NCBI RefSeq assembly: GCF_036924515.1
Contig: NZ_JAZHRR010000001.1
Span: 7,225,001 to 7,289,000, forward strand
DNA from: Bradyrhizobium sp. AZCC 1610
GTDB taxonomy: Bacteria > Pseudomonadota > Alphaproteobacteria > Rhizobiales > Xanthobacteraceae
DNA: 64,000 nucleotides
Reading direction: 5' to 3'
A program made the translations under genes and the position numbers. Shown here piece after piece: positions 9,141 to 17,973 of this stretch. Each line of letters begins with the position of its first letter. Position 1 is the first letter of the stretch. The notes below the pieces were generated by a model that did not search any database, had not been told where the DNA came from, and saw nothing but the letters and a program-made list of their open reading frames with translations.

Positions 9141-9926
9141 ATGCTCGACAAAAACGCGATAACAGCCGCGTCAAAGACGCTGCACGATCACTGGCGCGCC
9201 GGCACCAAATTCTCCGGCCTCGACGATAGACTGCGGCCGCGCGACCGCATCGAGGCCTATGCGATCCAGGCCGGAATCGAAAAATATTCGTCCGATAGTC
9301 TGTTCGGCTGGAAGATCGCGGCCACCAGCGAGGCCGGCCAAAAGCACATCAACGTCGACGGCCCGATGGCGGGGCGCATCCTGGCCGAGACCGTAATTCC
9401 CGATGGCGGAACGGCTTCGATGGCGGGCAATGAAATGCGCGTTGCCGAACCGGAATTCGCCTTTCGCATGCGCGTCGATCTGCCGGCGCGGACCACGCCC
9501 TATACAATGCAGCAGGTCCTCGATGCGGTCGACACACTACATCCGGCCATCGAGATTCCGGATTCGCGGTTTGCCGATTTCGTCAGCGCCGGTGCCGCCC
9601 AGATCATTGCCGACAACGCCTGCGCGCATCTGTTCGTGCTCGGCCCGGCAGCGGTTGCAGACTGGCGCACGCGCGATCTCGTCGAGGAGCGACCCATCAT
9701 CACGATGCGCGGCCAGCAATTCATCGGTCACGGCAAGAATGTGCTCGGCGATCCCCGGATCGCACTGACCTGGCTCGCCAACGAACTGCGCCAGCTTGGC
9801 GTGACGCTGAAGGCCGGCCGTGTCGTAACGACCGGCACCTGCCACGCCCCGCTGCCGATTCAATCGGGTGATGTTTGCGCCGCCGATTTCGGTTCGCTCG
9901 GAAAGGTATCGGTGGGGTTCGCCTAA
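9141..9926 (+). CDS. 2-keto-4-pentenoate hydratase family protein
   Basis: A 261-residue protein of the MhpD/fumarylacetoacetate hydrolase superfamily, whose members hydrate 2-hydroxypentadienoates or decarboxylate related acids in meta-cleavage pathways. Family features: GWKIAATS near residue 55, the metal-binding AEPEFAF (about 112), LHPAIEIPDSRF (about 134) and a C-terminal TGTCHAPLPIQSGDVCAADFG, equivalent to the TG..x..x.GD segment. No other aromatic-degradation gene is near, so the true substrate is unknown. It sits immediately after the YkuD gene and ends in a shared hairpin region facing yggS. Confidence 0.8.
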   Translation: MLDKNAITAASKTLHDHWRAGTKFSGLDDRLRPRDRIEAYAIQAGIEKYSSDSLFGWKIAATSEAGQKHINVDGPMAGRILAETVIPDGGTASMAGNEMRVAEPEFAFRMRVDLPARTTPYTMQQVLDAVDTLHPAIEIPDSRFADFVSAGAAQIIADNACAHLFVLGPAAVADWRTRDLVEERPIITMRGQQFIGHGKNVLGDPRIALTWLANELRQLGVTLKAGRVVTTGTCHAPLPIQSGDVCAADFGSLGKVSVGFA

Positions 9927-9941
9927 GCGGGTCACCTCGAT

Positions 9942-9966
9942 GTCGTCCCTGGTTCGCAGGGACGAC
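9942..9966. terminator. Perfect hairpin between convergent genes
   Basis: GTCGTCCCTG (9942-9951) and CAGGGACGAC (9957-9966) form a perfect 10-bp stem with a 5-nt loop, filling the 44-bp gap between the stops of the hydratase and yggS. It could end transcription from both sides, although neither side has a clean T-tail. The same arm sequence recurs in the repeat at 33.5 kb, so it may be a short member of that family. Confidence 0.55.
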
Positions 9967-9970
9967 GATC

Positions 9971-10648
9971 TTACCGCGCCCCGAAAATCGCCGAGCCCAC
10001 GCGCACATGCGTGGCGCCAAGCTGGATTGCTACCGCGAAATCGGCGCTCATACCCATCGACAGATTCTTCAGTCCGTTGCGCGCGGCGATCTTGGCCGTC
10101 AACGCGAAATGCGGCGCCGGCGCCTCGTTGACCGGCGGAATGCACATCAAGCCGGAAATGACCAGACCGTATTTGTCGCGGCAGCTCGCAATGAAGGCGT
10201 CGGCCTCGCCGGGCGCGACCCCGGCCTTCTGCGGTTCCTCGCCGGTATTGAGTTGAACGAACAATTCCGGCCGCTTGTTCTGGGAATTAACTTCCTTGGC
10301 TAACGCTTCGCAAATGCTGGGACGGTCGACCGAATGGATGGCGTCGAACAGCGCGACCGCTTCCTTCGCCTTGTTGGACTGCAGCGGCCCGATCAGATGC
10401 AACGCAATTCCGGGGCAGGCCGACACCAAGGCCGGCCATTTCGCCTTGGCTTCCTGCACGCGATTTTCACCGAACACGCGCTGTCCGGCATCGATAACAG
10501 GCGAAATGGCCGCAGCGTCGAACGTCTTCGACACCGCGATCAGCGTCACCGATGCTCGCTCGCGGCGCGCTTCCTTGCACGCGCGCGCGATGTCCTGCTC
10601 CACCTGAGCCAGACCGTTTGGTAAAGACTTGGTTAGCGGCGTCGCCAT
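9971..10648 (-). CDS. PLP homeostasis protein YggS
   Basis: PLP-binding protein of the YggS/PROSC (PLPBP) family, 225 residues, which keeps pyridoxal phosphate and amino/keto acid pools balanced and has no catalysed reaction established. A single TIM-barrel-like domain carries the PLP lysine K41 in LIAVSKTF, then VFGENRVQEAKAKW, LHLIGPLQSNKAKEA, and the C-terminal GLKNLSMGMSADFAVAI and HVRVGSAIFGAR phosphate-binding segments. It is convergent with the hydratase and divergent from the diguanylate cyclase gene. Confidence 0.92.
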   Translation of the reverse strand: MATPLTKSLPNGLAQVEQDIARACKEARRERASVTLIAVSKTFDAAAISPVIDAGQRVFGENRVQEAKAKWPALVSACPGIALHLIGPLQSNKAKEAVALFDAIHSVDRPSICEALAKEVNSQNKRPELFVQLNTGEEPQKAGVAPGEADAFIASCRDKYGLVISGLMCIPPVNEAPAPHFALTAKIAARNGLKNLSMGMSADFAVAIQLGATHVRVGSAIFGAR

Positions 10649-10765
10649 CTCTCTCGCATCTTGTCCTGATTTCGGCCGGAAATTCTACGGCATTTCCTCG
10701 AATTTTACCAAGTTCGGGAAAGGCTTTTTGAATCCTTCGCTCTACCTTCCGGTGTGGGGGCAGGG

Positions 10766-12457
10766 ATGTCTGGCGTTACATTCAACCGCAAACGGGTCAA
10801 ACTCAAGAAGCTTCTGGGAATCCGGGCGCGGCTTGCGATGCTGGCCGTAATGCTGGTGGCGCCCTTGATGCTGGATCGCGTCCGCTCGCTGGAAGACACG
10901 CGCGCCAAGCAGATCACGATTGCGTCGGAAGAATACGCCAATATCACCCATCACAGCGCCGAGACCCAGCGCGAGGTGATCTCCTCCGTCGAGACGATGC
11001 TGAAGTCCGCCGCCTATATCCGCGCCTCCAGCGGCATCGGACGCAGTTGCGAAATCCTGCGCGCCAGCCTGCCCGCCAACCTGCCCTGGATCCGCAGCAT
11101 CATGCTCGTAAGCAAGGAAGGCGTGGTGCAGTGTTCCACACTGAACATTCAGGTCGGCCTCAACATCGGCGATCGCGACTATTTCAGGAAGGCGCAGGAA
11201 ACCCGCGATTTCGTCGTCAGCGACTACCTGTTCGGCAAGACCAACAACCGGCCAATCATGATGGCGGCCTATCCGGTCTCGGCGATCAATCCGGAAGAAG
11301 ATTCGGTAGCGGTCGCCGGCATCAATCTCGACTGGCTGTCGAAGATCATGGCCAACCTCGGCGGACGGCCGGGCATTTCATCTCTGCTGATCGATAGCAC
11401 CGGCGTCGTGCTGGCGGCACCACCCGACCAGGCCAGCATGATCGGCCGGCCGCTCGACAATGTGCCGCTGCTGTCGGCCATCACGTACAAGGCGCTCAGC
11501 TCCAATTCCGATACGGGCTCGCTTTCCTTTGCCGTCACCGACGGCTCCAAGCGCACCATCAGTTTCGCGCGCATTCCCGGGACGCAATCACGCCTGATCG
11601 TCAGCATCGACGAGGACAAGGTGACGGCCGCGATCAATCGCGACATCCGCACCGCCTATCTTCAACTGGGATTCGTCTGCCTGTTCGTGCTGCTCGGCGC
11701 GCTGATCGGGGCGGAGAAGCTCATCATCAATCCGATCGAAGTCATGACCGGCATGGCCAAGCGGTTCGGCGAAGGCGACTGGTCGGCCCGCGTCTCGCGC
11801 AGCCGGCTGCCGTCGGAATTCATGCCGCTGGCCCGCGCCTTCAACGCGATGGCGGCGCAACTCAGTCAGCGCGAGCGTGAATTGGTCGCCACCAACGACC
11901 GGCTCACCGTGATGGCCTCGATCGACATGCTGTCGGGTCTCGCCAATCGCCGTGGCTTCCAGAGCCGGCTCGATTTCGAATGGATGAAGGCGCAGCAGTA
12001 CCATTGCGAGCTGTCGCTGTTGATGATCGATGTCGATCACTTCAAGCTTTACAACGACACCTATGGCCACCCCGAGGGCGACGCCTGCCTCACCCGGATC
12101 GGCGAAGCGCTGGCCGGCGTCGCCGGCGACACGCTGGGCTTCGCCGGCCGCTATGGCGGCGAGGAATTCTGCCTCCTGCTTCCGAACACGAGTCCCCAGA
12201 GAGCGCTGGAGATCGGCGAAACGGTGCGCGCGACCGTTCAGGGCCTCGGCCTGCCGCATATCACCTCCAGCCACCGCACCGTCACCGTCAGCGTCGGCGT
12301 GGCCGCGACGCTTCCGAACGACGCCCAAACCCCCGGCGACCTGATCGAGGCCGCCGACGCTGCGCTCTACGCCGCCAAACATCGCGGCCGCAACACCGTG
12401 GTCGAGCACGGTTTTGCCAAGCTGGTGGATGAGACCGGCATCGCGATGGCGGGGTGA
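10766..12457 (+). CDS. Membrane diguanylate cyclase, sensor-HAMP-GGDEF
   Basis: A 563-residue inner-membrane enzyme expected to make cyclic-di-GMP from two GTP. Order: TM helix about 17-37; a periplasmic Cache-like sensor about 55-290 (VGLNIGDRDYFRKAQETRDF is typical of dCache ligand domains); TM helix about 300-320; a HAMP linker to about 375; a GGDEF domain with the active motif GGEEF at about 464-468. The inhibitory RxxD site five residues before it is absent (DTLG there instead). The ATG at 10766 has GGGGGCAGGG directly upstream and was preferred to the GTG 12 bp earlier. No EAL partner is nearby. Confidence 0.9.
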   Translation: MSGVTFNRKRVKLKKLLGIRARLAMLAVMLVAPLMLDRVRSLEDTRAKQITIASEEYANITHHSAETQREVISSVETMLKSAAYIRASSGIGRSCEILRASLPANLPWIRSIMLVSKEGVVQCSTLNIQVGLNIGDRDYFRKAQETRDFVVSDYLFGKTNNRPIMMAAYPVSAINPEEDSVAVAGINLDWLSKIMANLGGRPGISSLLIDSTGVVLAAPPDQASMIGRPLDNVPLLSAITYKALSSNSDTGSLSFAVTDGSKRTISFARIPGTQSRLIVSIDEDKVTAAINRDIRTAYLQLGFVCLFVLLGALIGAEKLIINPIEVMTGMAKRFGEGDWSARVSRSRLPSEFMPLARAFNAMAAQLSQRERELVATNDRLTVMASIDMLSGLANRRGFQSRLDFEWMKAQQYHCELSLLMIDVDHFKLYNDTYGHPEGDACLTRIGEALAGVAGDTLGFAGRYGGEEFCLLLPNTSPQRALEIGETVRATVQGLGLPHITSSHRTVTVSVGVAATLPNDAQTPGDLIEAADAALYAAKHRGRNTVVEHGFAKLVDETGIAMAG

Positions 12458-12518
12458 GCGGACGCTCCACGCCTCCGGTCAAGTGGCCCTTCCCGCCTCC
12501 CCAACCCGTTGACCCCGC

Positions 12519-12579
12519 AGCCGCTTTTGTGGCCTAGTCCGCCGTCCTCTGGACGGGACCCGAATCCACAAAAAGCGCT
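12519..12579 (+). promoter_or_regulatory. Extended hairpin in the leuS leader
   Basis: The gap before leuS can fold: GCCGCTTTTGTGG (12520-12532) pairs with CCACAAAAAGCG (12566-12577) with one extra A, and an inner stem CCGTCC/GGACGG (12542-12547/12551-12556) has a 3-nt loop. The structure ends about 10 nt before the ATG and could affect leuS translation, or act as a weak terminator of the diguanylate cyclase transcript. No role is known. Confidence 0.4.
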
Positions 12580-12588
12580 TACGATTCC

Positions 12589-15213
12589 ATGACCTCCGAA
12601 CGCTATAACGCCCGTGAATCCGAGCCGCGCTGGCAACGCCAGTGGGCAGAAAAGTCGATTTTCGTCTGCAAAAACGACGATCCGCGGCCGAAATATTACG
12701 TGCTCGAGATGTTCCCCTACCCGTCCGGGCGCATCCATATCGGGCATGTCCGCAATTATACGCTGGGTGACGTGCTGGCCCGCTACATGCGGGCGAAGGG
12801 CCACAATGTGATGCACCCGATGGGTTGGGATGCGTTCGGGCTGCCGGCGGAAAATGCCGCGATCGAGCGCAAGGTCGCGCCCAAGGCCTGGACCTACGAC
12901 AACATCGCCGCGATGAAGAAGCAGCTGCAGTCGATCGGACTGTCGCTGGACTGGTCGCGCGAATTCGCAACCTGCGACCCCGGCTACTACAAGCATCAGC
13001 AAAAACTGTTCAACGACTTCCTGCGCGCCGGTCTCGCCGAGCGCGAGAAGCGCAAGATCAACTGGGATCCGGTCGACATGACCGTGCTCGCCAACGAGCA
13101 GGTGATCGACGGCCGCGGCTGGCGCTCCGGCGCTGTTGTTGAGCAGCGCGAGATGAATCAGTGGGTCTTCAAGATCACGAAGTACTCGCAAGAGCTGCTC
13201 GACGCACTTGACACGCTCGACCGCTGGCCCGATCGGGTGCGCGTCATGCAGCGCAACTGGATCGGCCGCAGCGAAGGCATGCTGATCCGCTTCGCGCTCG
13301 ATCCTGCGACCGCGCCGAATGGCGATAACGATCTGAAAGTCTTCACCACGCGACACGACACCCTGTTCGGCGCCAAGTTCATGGCGATCGCACCGGATCA
13401 CCCGCTGGCGCAGGCCGCGGCTGCGAAGAATCCAAAGCTCGCGGAGTTCATTGCAGAAGCAAAGCGTCACGGCACCGCGCAGGAAATCATCGATACCCAG
13501 GAGAAGCAGGGTTTTGACACCGGTATCAAAGCCGTCCACCCCTTCGATCCGAGTTGGAAGCTGCCGGTCTATGTCGCCAACTTCGTGCTGATGGAATACG
13601 GCACCGGCGCGATCTTCGGCTGTCCGGCGCACGACCAGCGCGACCTCGATTTTGTGAACAAATACGGGCTCGGCAACACGCCGGTGGTTTGCCCGGAAGG
13701 CCAGGATCCGAAGACCTTCTTCATCACCGATACCGCCTATGACGGCGACGGCCGTATGATCAATTCACGCTTTCTCGATGGCATGACCATCGAAGAGGCC
13801 AAGGAAGACGTCGCGAAACGACTGGAAGCTGAAGTTCGCGGCAACCTGCCGGTCGGCGAACGCAAGGTAAATTTCCGTCTGCGCGACTGGGGCGTTTCAC
13901 GCCAGCGCTATTGGGGGTGTCCGATCCCGGTTATCCACTGCCCGAAGTGTGACGTCGTACCGGTGCCCGATGCGGACCTGCCGGTGGTGCTGCCGGAGGA
14001 TGTGACCTTCGACAAGCCCGGCAATGCGCTCGACCATCACCCGACCTGGAAACACGTCAGCTGCCCGAAATGCGGCGGCAAAGCGCAACGCGAAACCGAC
14101 ACGATGGATACCTTTGTCGACTCGGCATGGTACTTCGCGCGCTTCACGGATCCGTGGAACGAGACGGCTCCAACCACACGCGCCATCGTCGATCGGTTGA
14201 TGCCGGTCGATCAGTATATCGGCGGCGTCGAGCACGCGATCCTGCATCTGCTCTACGCGCGCTTCTTCACACGCGCCATGAAGGCCACCGGTCACATCGC
14301 CTATGACGAGCCGTTCGCCGGCCAGTATACGCAGGGCATGGTGGTACACGAGACCTATCAAAAAGCTGACGGCGGTTATGTCACGCCGGCCGAGGTCAAG
14401 ATCGAGACCGGCGGCAACGGCCGCCGCGCGGTCCTGATGGAGACCGGCGAAGAAATCAGCATCGGCGCGATCGAGAAGATGTCGAAGTCGAAGAAGAACA
14501 CCGTCGACCCCGACGATATCATCGCGACGTACGGCGCCGACGTCGCGCGCTGGTTCATGCTGTCGGACTCCCCGCCCGACCGCGACGTGATCTGGAGTGA
14601 CGAGCGCGTGCAGGGCGCCTCACGCTTCGTGCAGCGGCTGTGGCGGCTGGTCAACGAATCCGCCGAAATCGCCAAGGCGGCTCCGGCCGACCGGCCGGCC
14701 TCCTTCGGCGAGGACGCGCTCGGCTTGCGCAAGGCCGCCCATGGCGCACTGGACAAGGTGTCGTCCGGGATCGAACGGCTGCATTTCAACGTCTGCCTCG
14801 CCCATATCCGGGAATTCGCCAATGCGCTGGCCGAGGTGCTGGGCCGCGAAGGCAAACCGGCGCCGGACCTGGCCTGGTCGGTCCGGGAGGCAGCCGTCAT
14901 CCTCGTTCAACTGTTCGCGCCGATGATGCCGCATCTGGCCGAGGAGTGCTGGCAGGTCCTGGGGCAATCCGGGCTGATTTCGGAGGCCAACTGGCCCCAA
15001 ATCGAACGCGATTTGCTGGTTGAAGACACGGTGACGCTGGTGGTCCAGGTCAACGGCAAGAAACGGGGTGATGTTACCGTGCCACGGGTCGCCCAAAATC
15101 CGGAAATTGAGGCTGCCGTTTTGGCGCTCGATGCGGTAAAAGTCGCTCTCGGCGGCAAGGCCGTCCGCAAGGTAATCGTAGTTCCCATGAGGATCGTGAA
15201 TGTCGTTGGCTAG
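12589..15213 (+). CDS. leuS: Leucyl-tRNA synthetase
   Basis: Class I aminoacyl-tRNA synthetase of 874 residues, the normal bacterial size, charging tRNA-Leu with leucine in the cytosol. The HIGH motif is HIGH at about residues 50-53 ([13 protein letters not shown]), KMSKS is intact at about 630-634, a large CP1 editing domain sits between them (with the [13 protein letters not shown] editing-site segment), and CPKCDVV/CPKCGGK form zinc-ribbon pairs. It overlaps the lptE start by 14 bp, so leuS-lptE-holA is one transcription unit. Confidence 0.98.
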   Translation: MTSERYNARESEPRWQRQWAEKSIFVCKNDDPRPKYYVLEMFPYPSGRIHIGHVRNYTLGDVLARYMRAKGHNVMHPMGWDAFGLPAENAAIERKVAPKAWTYDNIAAMKKQLQSIGLSLDWSREFATCDPGYYKHQQKLFNDFLRAGLAEREKRKINWDPVDMTVLANEQVIDGRGWRSGAVVEQREMNQWVFKITKYSQELLDALDTLDRWPDRVRVMQRNWIGRSEGMLIRFALDPATAPNGDNDLKVFTTRHDTLFGAKFMAIAPDHPLAQAAAAKNPKLAEFIAEAKRHGTAQEIIDTQEKQGFDTGIKAVHPFDPSWKLPVYVANFVLMEYGTGAIFGCPAHDQRDLDFVNKYGLGNTPVVCPEGQDPKTFFITDTAYDGDGRMINSRFLDGMTIEEAKEDVAKRLEAEVRGNLPVGERKVNFRLRDWGVSRQRYWGCPIPVIHCPKCDVVPVPDADLPVVLPEDVTFDKPGNALDHHPTWKHVSCPKCGGKAQRETDTMDTFVDSAWYFARFTDPWNETAPTTRAIVDRLMPVDQYIGGVEHAILHLLYARFFTRAMKATGHIAYDEPFAGQYTQGMVVHETYQKADGGYVTPAEVKIETGGNGRRAVLMETGEEISIGAIEKMSKSKKNTVDPDDIIATYGADVARWFMLSDSPPDRDVIWSDERVQGASRFVQRLWRLVNESAEIAKAAPADRPASFGEDALGLRKAAHGALDKVSSGIERLHFNVCLAHIREFANALAEVLGREGKPAPDLAWSVREAAVILVQLFAPMMPHLAEECWQVLGQSGLISEANWPQIERDLLVEDTVTLVVQVNGKKRGDVTVPRVAQNPEIEAAVLALDAVKVALGGKAVRKVIVVPMRIVNVVG

Positions 15214-15751
15214 GACCCGGATCGCCGTTCGGCTCATCGCCGTCGCCGCTCTGGCGGCGCTCACGGCCGGCTGTTTCCAGCCGATGTATGCCGAACGTAA
15301 TGATGGCAAGCCCGGCCTGCGCGAAAAGCTGATGGGCGTGGAAGTCCCGCCGGTGGACAAGCCCAATGCCTCCCGCGAGGCCCGGATCCAGGTGGAGATC
15401 CGCAACGCGCTGGCGTTCAAGCTTTACGGCAGCGCCACCGGCATGCCGCCGACGCATCGGCTGGTGCTGCGCTTCACCACCTCGCGTTCCTCGCTGATAC
15501 TCGATCCGGCCACGGCGCTGCCATCGAGCGAGAATTACGGGATCGACGCACAGTACAATCTGATCGACCTCACCACCAACAAGTCGGTCATGACGGGCAC
15601 GACCTTCTCGCGCGTGTCTTATGACATTCCCGGCCAGTTGCAGCGCTTCGCCCGTGCCCGCGCCTTCCGCGACGCCGAGGATCGCGCCGCCAACGAAATT
15701 GCGGAAAACATCCAGACCCGGCTGGCGTCGTTCTTCTACGCCGGCACCTGA
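15200..15751 (+). CDS. lptE: LPS assembly lipoprotein LptE
   Basis: Outer-membrane lipoprotein (183 residues) that plugs the LptD barrel during lipopolysaccharide insertion. It has an N-terminal hydrophobic signal ending in the lipobox LTAGC, so C25 should be lipidated. The rest matches the LptE-type layout: [10 protein letters not shown], a two-sheet core and a C-terminal [24 protein letters not shown] helix. LptE is poorly conserved in alphaproteobacteria; the position between leuS and holA, as in many other proteobacteria, is the strongest support. It starts inside the end of leuS. Confidence 0.85.
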   Translation: MSLARTRIAVRLIAVAALAALTAGCFQPMYAERNDGKPGLREKLMGVEVPPVDKPNASREARIQVEIRNALAFKLYGSATGMPPTHRLVLRFTTSRSSLILDPATALPSSENYGIDAQYNLIDLTTNKSVMTGTTFSRVSYDIPGQLQRFARARAFRDAEDRAANEIAENIQTRLASFFYAGT

Positions 15752-15756
15752 TCCCG

Positions 15757-16785
15757 TTGGTAGCGCTCCGCGGAAAAGATATCGACGCTTTTCTCGCCCG
15801 GCCCGATCCCGGCCGGCCTATCATCCTGCTTTACGGTCCGGATGCCGGCCTGGTCCGCGAGCGCGCTGACGCGCTGATCGCCTCCGCCGTCGACGACCCC
15901 AACGATCCCTTCTCGCTAGTGCGATTGGACGGCGACGAGCTGTCGGCCGAACCGTCGCGGCTGGTCGATGAAGCCATGACGATACCGATGTTCGGCGGCC
16001 GCCGCGCCATTCGCGTGCGCGCCGGCTCCCGCAGTTTTGCCAGCGGAGTCGATACGCTGGCCGATTCGCCGGTGAAGGACTGCCGCATCGTGATCGAGGC
16101 CGGCGAGCTGCGACCGGAATCGCCGCTGCGCAAGGCCTGCGAGCGCGCCAAGACCGCCGTCGCCATTGCCTGCTATCCCGACACCGAGCGCGACCTTGCC
16201 AGATTGATCGACGAGGAATTGCGATCTTCCAATTTGCGCATCGCCGCTGACGCGCGCGCCGTGCTGATGTCGTTGCTCGGCGGCGACCGTCAGGCCTCGC
16301 GCAACGAGCTTCGCAAGCTGGCGCTCTATTCCCACGGCAAGGGCGAGATCGCGCTCGACGATGTCATGACCGTCGTGTCCGATGCGTCCGAGCTGAAGCT
16401 CGACCCGATCGTGGATGGCGCCTTTGCCGGCAAGCCAGACATGGTCGAAAGCGAATTTGCCAAAGCGATGGTCGCCGGCACCTATCCCGGTGTCATCATC
16501 TCCGCCGCACAGCGCCAGGCGGCATGGCTGCACAAATCGGCGCTTGCGATGGCCGAAGGGACGCCGGTCTCGACCTTGCTCGAAAGCGGCTATCCGCGCC
16601 TGCATTTCTCGCGCAAAGGCGCCGTCGAAATCGCGCTGCGCAGTTTCAACGCAGCGCGGCTGGCCGCCATCATCGATCAGCTCGGAACGGCCGCCCTCGA
16701 CATGCGCAAGCAGGCCTCGCTGGCGTCAGCGATCGCCCAGCGCGCGCTGCTCTCGATCGCGGCCAATGCGAAGCGGCGAGGGTGA
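15757..16785 (+). CDS. holA: DNA polymerase III subunit delta
   Basis: Clamp-loader subunit of 342 residues that opens the beta clamp. The family layout is visible: PIILLYGPDAGLVRERADALI near the N-terminus (a P-loop-like segment without a working Walker A), then FGGRRAIRVR and a C-terminal helical collar domain (ALDMRKQASLASAIAQRALLSIA). The only start fitting the 5-bp gap after lptE is TTG at 15757; no ATG lies in frame near the N-terminus. It is probably translated through coupling with lptE. Confidence 0.9.
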   Translation: MVALRGKDIDAFLARPDPGRPIILLYGPDAGLVRERADALIASAVDDPNDPFSLVRLDGDELSAEPSRLVDEAMTIPMFGGRRAIRVRAGSRSFASGVDTLADSPVKDCRIVIEAGELRPESPLRKACERAKTAVAIACYPDTERDLARLIDEELRSSNLRIAADARAVLMSLLGGDRQASRNELRKLALYSHGKGEIALDDVMTVVSDASELKLDPIVDGAFAGKPDMVESEFAKAMVAGTYPGVIISAAQRQAAWLHKSALAMAEGTPVSTLLESGYPRLHFSRKGAVEIALRSFNAARLAAIIDQLGTAALDMRKQASLASAIAQRALLSIAANAKRRG

Positions 16786-16797
16786 GTTCCGGCACGT

Positions 16798-16908
16798 GTC
16801 CCGGACGCGGTGCAGCGTTCTTCACGATGCACCGCAGAGCCGGGACCCATTGAATTAGATGGACCCCGGAACAGCAGCGCACCGCTACGCGCTGCGCTGC
16901 ATCCGGGG
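16798..16908. repeat. Double palindromic intergenic repeat after holA
   Basis: Two inverted repeats stand side by side in the gap between holA and parB (convergent genes). The first pairs GTCCCGG-ac-GCGGTGCA (16798-16814) with TGCACCGC...CCGGGAC (16828-16846). The second pairs CCCCGGA (16864-16870) with TCCGGGG (16902-16908), and both arms also hold CAGCGC-type blocks. It resembles the dispersed extragenic palindromes of Bradyrhizobium; it may serve as a transcription stop for both genes. Confidence 0.6.
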
Positions 16909-16942
16909 AACGTAGTTCCGTAGCTACCGCCACAACAACGGA

Positions 16943-17827
16943 TTAAGAAGCGCCCCTCTCCAGCCGCCGCATCACCTCATCGAGCTGTTCGAGGTTGCGA
17001 TAGCTGATATGGACGGAGCCGCCGGGGTCACGGTGGTTGACGGTCACGGTAAGACCGAGTGCATCGCTGACACGCTTTTCCAGCGCGATCGTGTCGGGAT
17101 CTTTCGCCTTGCCGCCGGCCCGCGCCTTTTGCGGCTTGCGCTCCGGGACGCCCTCCTCATGCGCCAACGCCTCGGTCTGGCGTACGTTCAACCCTTCCTC
17201 GACAATGCGTTTCGCCGCAGCCAGCGGATCGGGCACGCCGATCAGGGCGCGGGCGTGTCCCGCCGACAATTGGCCGTTGGCGATATAGGCCTGCACCTCC
17301 GCCGGCAATTTCGTCAGCCGCATCATGTTGGCGACGTGGCTGCGGCTCTTGCCTACTTCCTTGGCGATGTCTTCCTGGCTGCGTTTGAATTCGTCGGCCA
17401 GCGCGTGATAGCCCTGCGCCTCTTCCATCGCATTGAGGTCTTCGCGCTGCACGTTCTCGATGATCATGATCTCGAGCGCGTCGCTGTCGCTGACGTCGAT
17501 GGGGACGATCGGCACCTCGTGCAGGCTGGCGAGTTGCGCCGCGCGCCAGCGGCGCTCGCCTGCGATGATCTCATAGCGGTCCTGTGAACCCTTCACCGGC
17601 CGCACCACGATCGGCTGGATCACGCCGTGCTGCTTGACGGAGCTGGCAAGCTCGCCGAGTTCGGCCTCGGAAAACGTCCGGCGCGGGTTGCGCGGATTCG
17701 GCTTCAAAAATTCGATCGGAACCTTGCGCTGGTTGCGCGGCCGGTCGACATGTGCGGCCTCGCCGCCGACATCTCCGATCAGGCTTGCGAGACCACGACC
17801 CAGTCGCGAACGCGTTTCGTCGGCCAT
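16943..17827 (-). CDS. parB: Chromosome partitioning protein ParB
   Basis: CTP-dependent DNA-sliding clamp (294 residues) that loads at parS and is moved by ParA, segregating the origin region. The N-terminus (SRLGRGLASLIGD) is the ParA-contacting segment. The CTPase core includes NPRNPRRTF and the AGERRWRA arginine box; IENVQREDLNAMEEAQGY and the helix-turn-helix EVGKSRSHVANMMRL bind parS. The C-terminal dimer domain ends the protein. ATG 17827 was chosen over GTG 17851 because AGGGAG lies 9 bp upstream of it. Four parS-like sites lie 1.6-3.8 kb away. Confidence 0.97.
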   Translation of the reverse strand: MADETRSRLGRGLASLIGDVGGEAAHVDRPRNQRKVPIEFLKPNPRNPRRTFSEAELGELASSVKQHGVIQPIVVRPVKGSQDRYEIIAGERRWRAAQLASLHEVPIVPIDVSDSDALEIMIIENVQREDLNAMEEAQGYHALADEFKRSQEDIAKEVGKSRSHVANMMRLTKLPAEVQAYIANGQLSAGHARALIGVPDPLAAAKRIVEEGLNVRQTEALAHEEGVPERKPQKARAGGKAKDPDTIALEKRVSDALGLTVTVNHRDPGGSVHISYRNLEQLDEVMRRLERGAS

Positions 17828-17882
17828 CGCCGCCAACTCCCTAGGATTCACTTCGCTACTCCGGAACTAGAATTCGGTTGAC

Positions 17883-17968
17883 CGTAGGGTGGGCAAAGCG
17901 AAGCATGCCCACCGATTTTCGCGACAGATAATGGTGGGCACGGCGAAGACGCCTTTGCCCACCCTACG
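17883..17968. repeat. Palindromic repeat between parA and parB
   Basis: CGTAGGGTGGGCAAAG (17883-17898) and its exact complement CTTTGCCCACCCTACG (17953-17968) are the outer arms; inner GCCCACC (17907-17913) and GGTGGGC (17933-17939) add a second stem. The 146-bp parA-parB gap consists mainly of this element. Related fragments with GGGTGGGCAAAG or its complement lie at 42.72 and 46.46 kb. It should form a stable RNA hairpin in the parAB transcript. Confidence 0.7.
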
Positions 17969-17973
17969 CCCGA

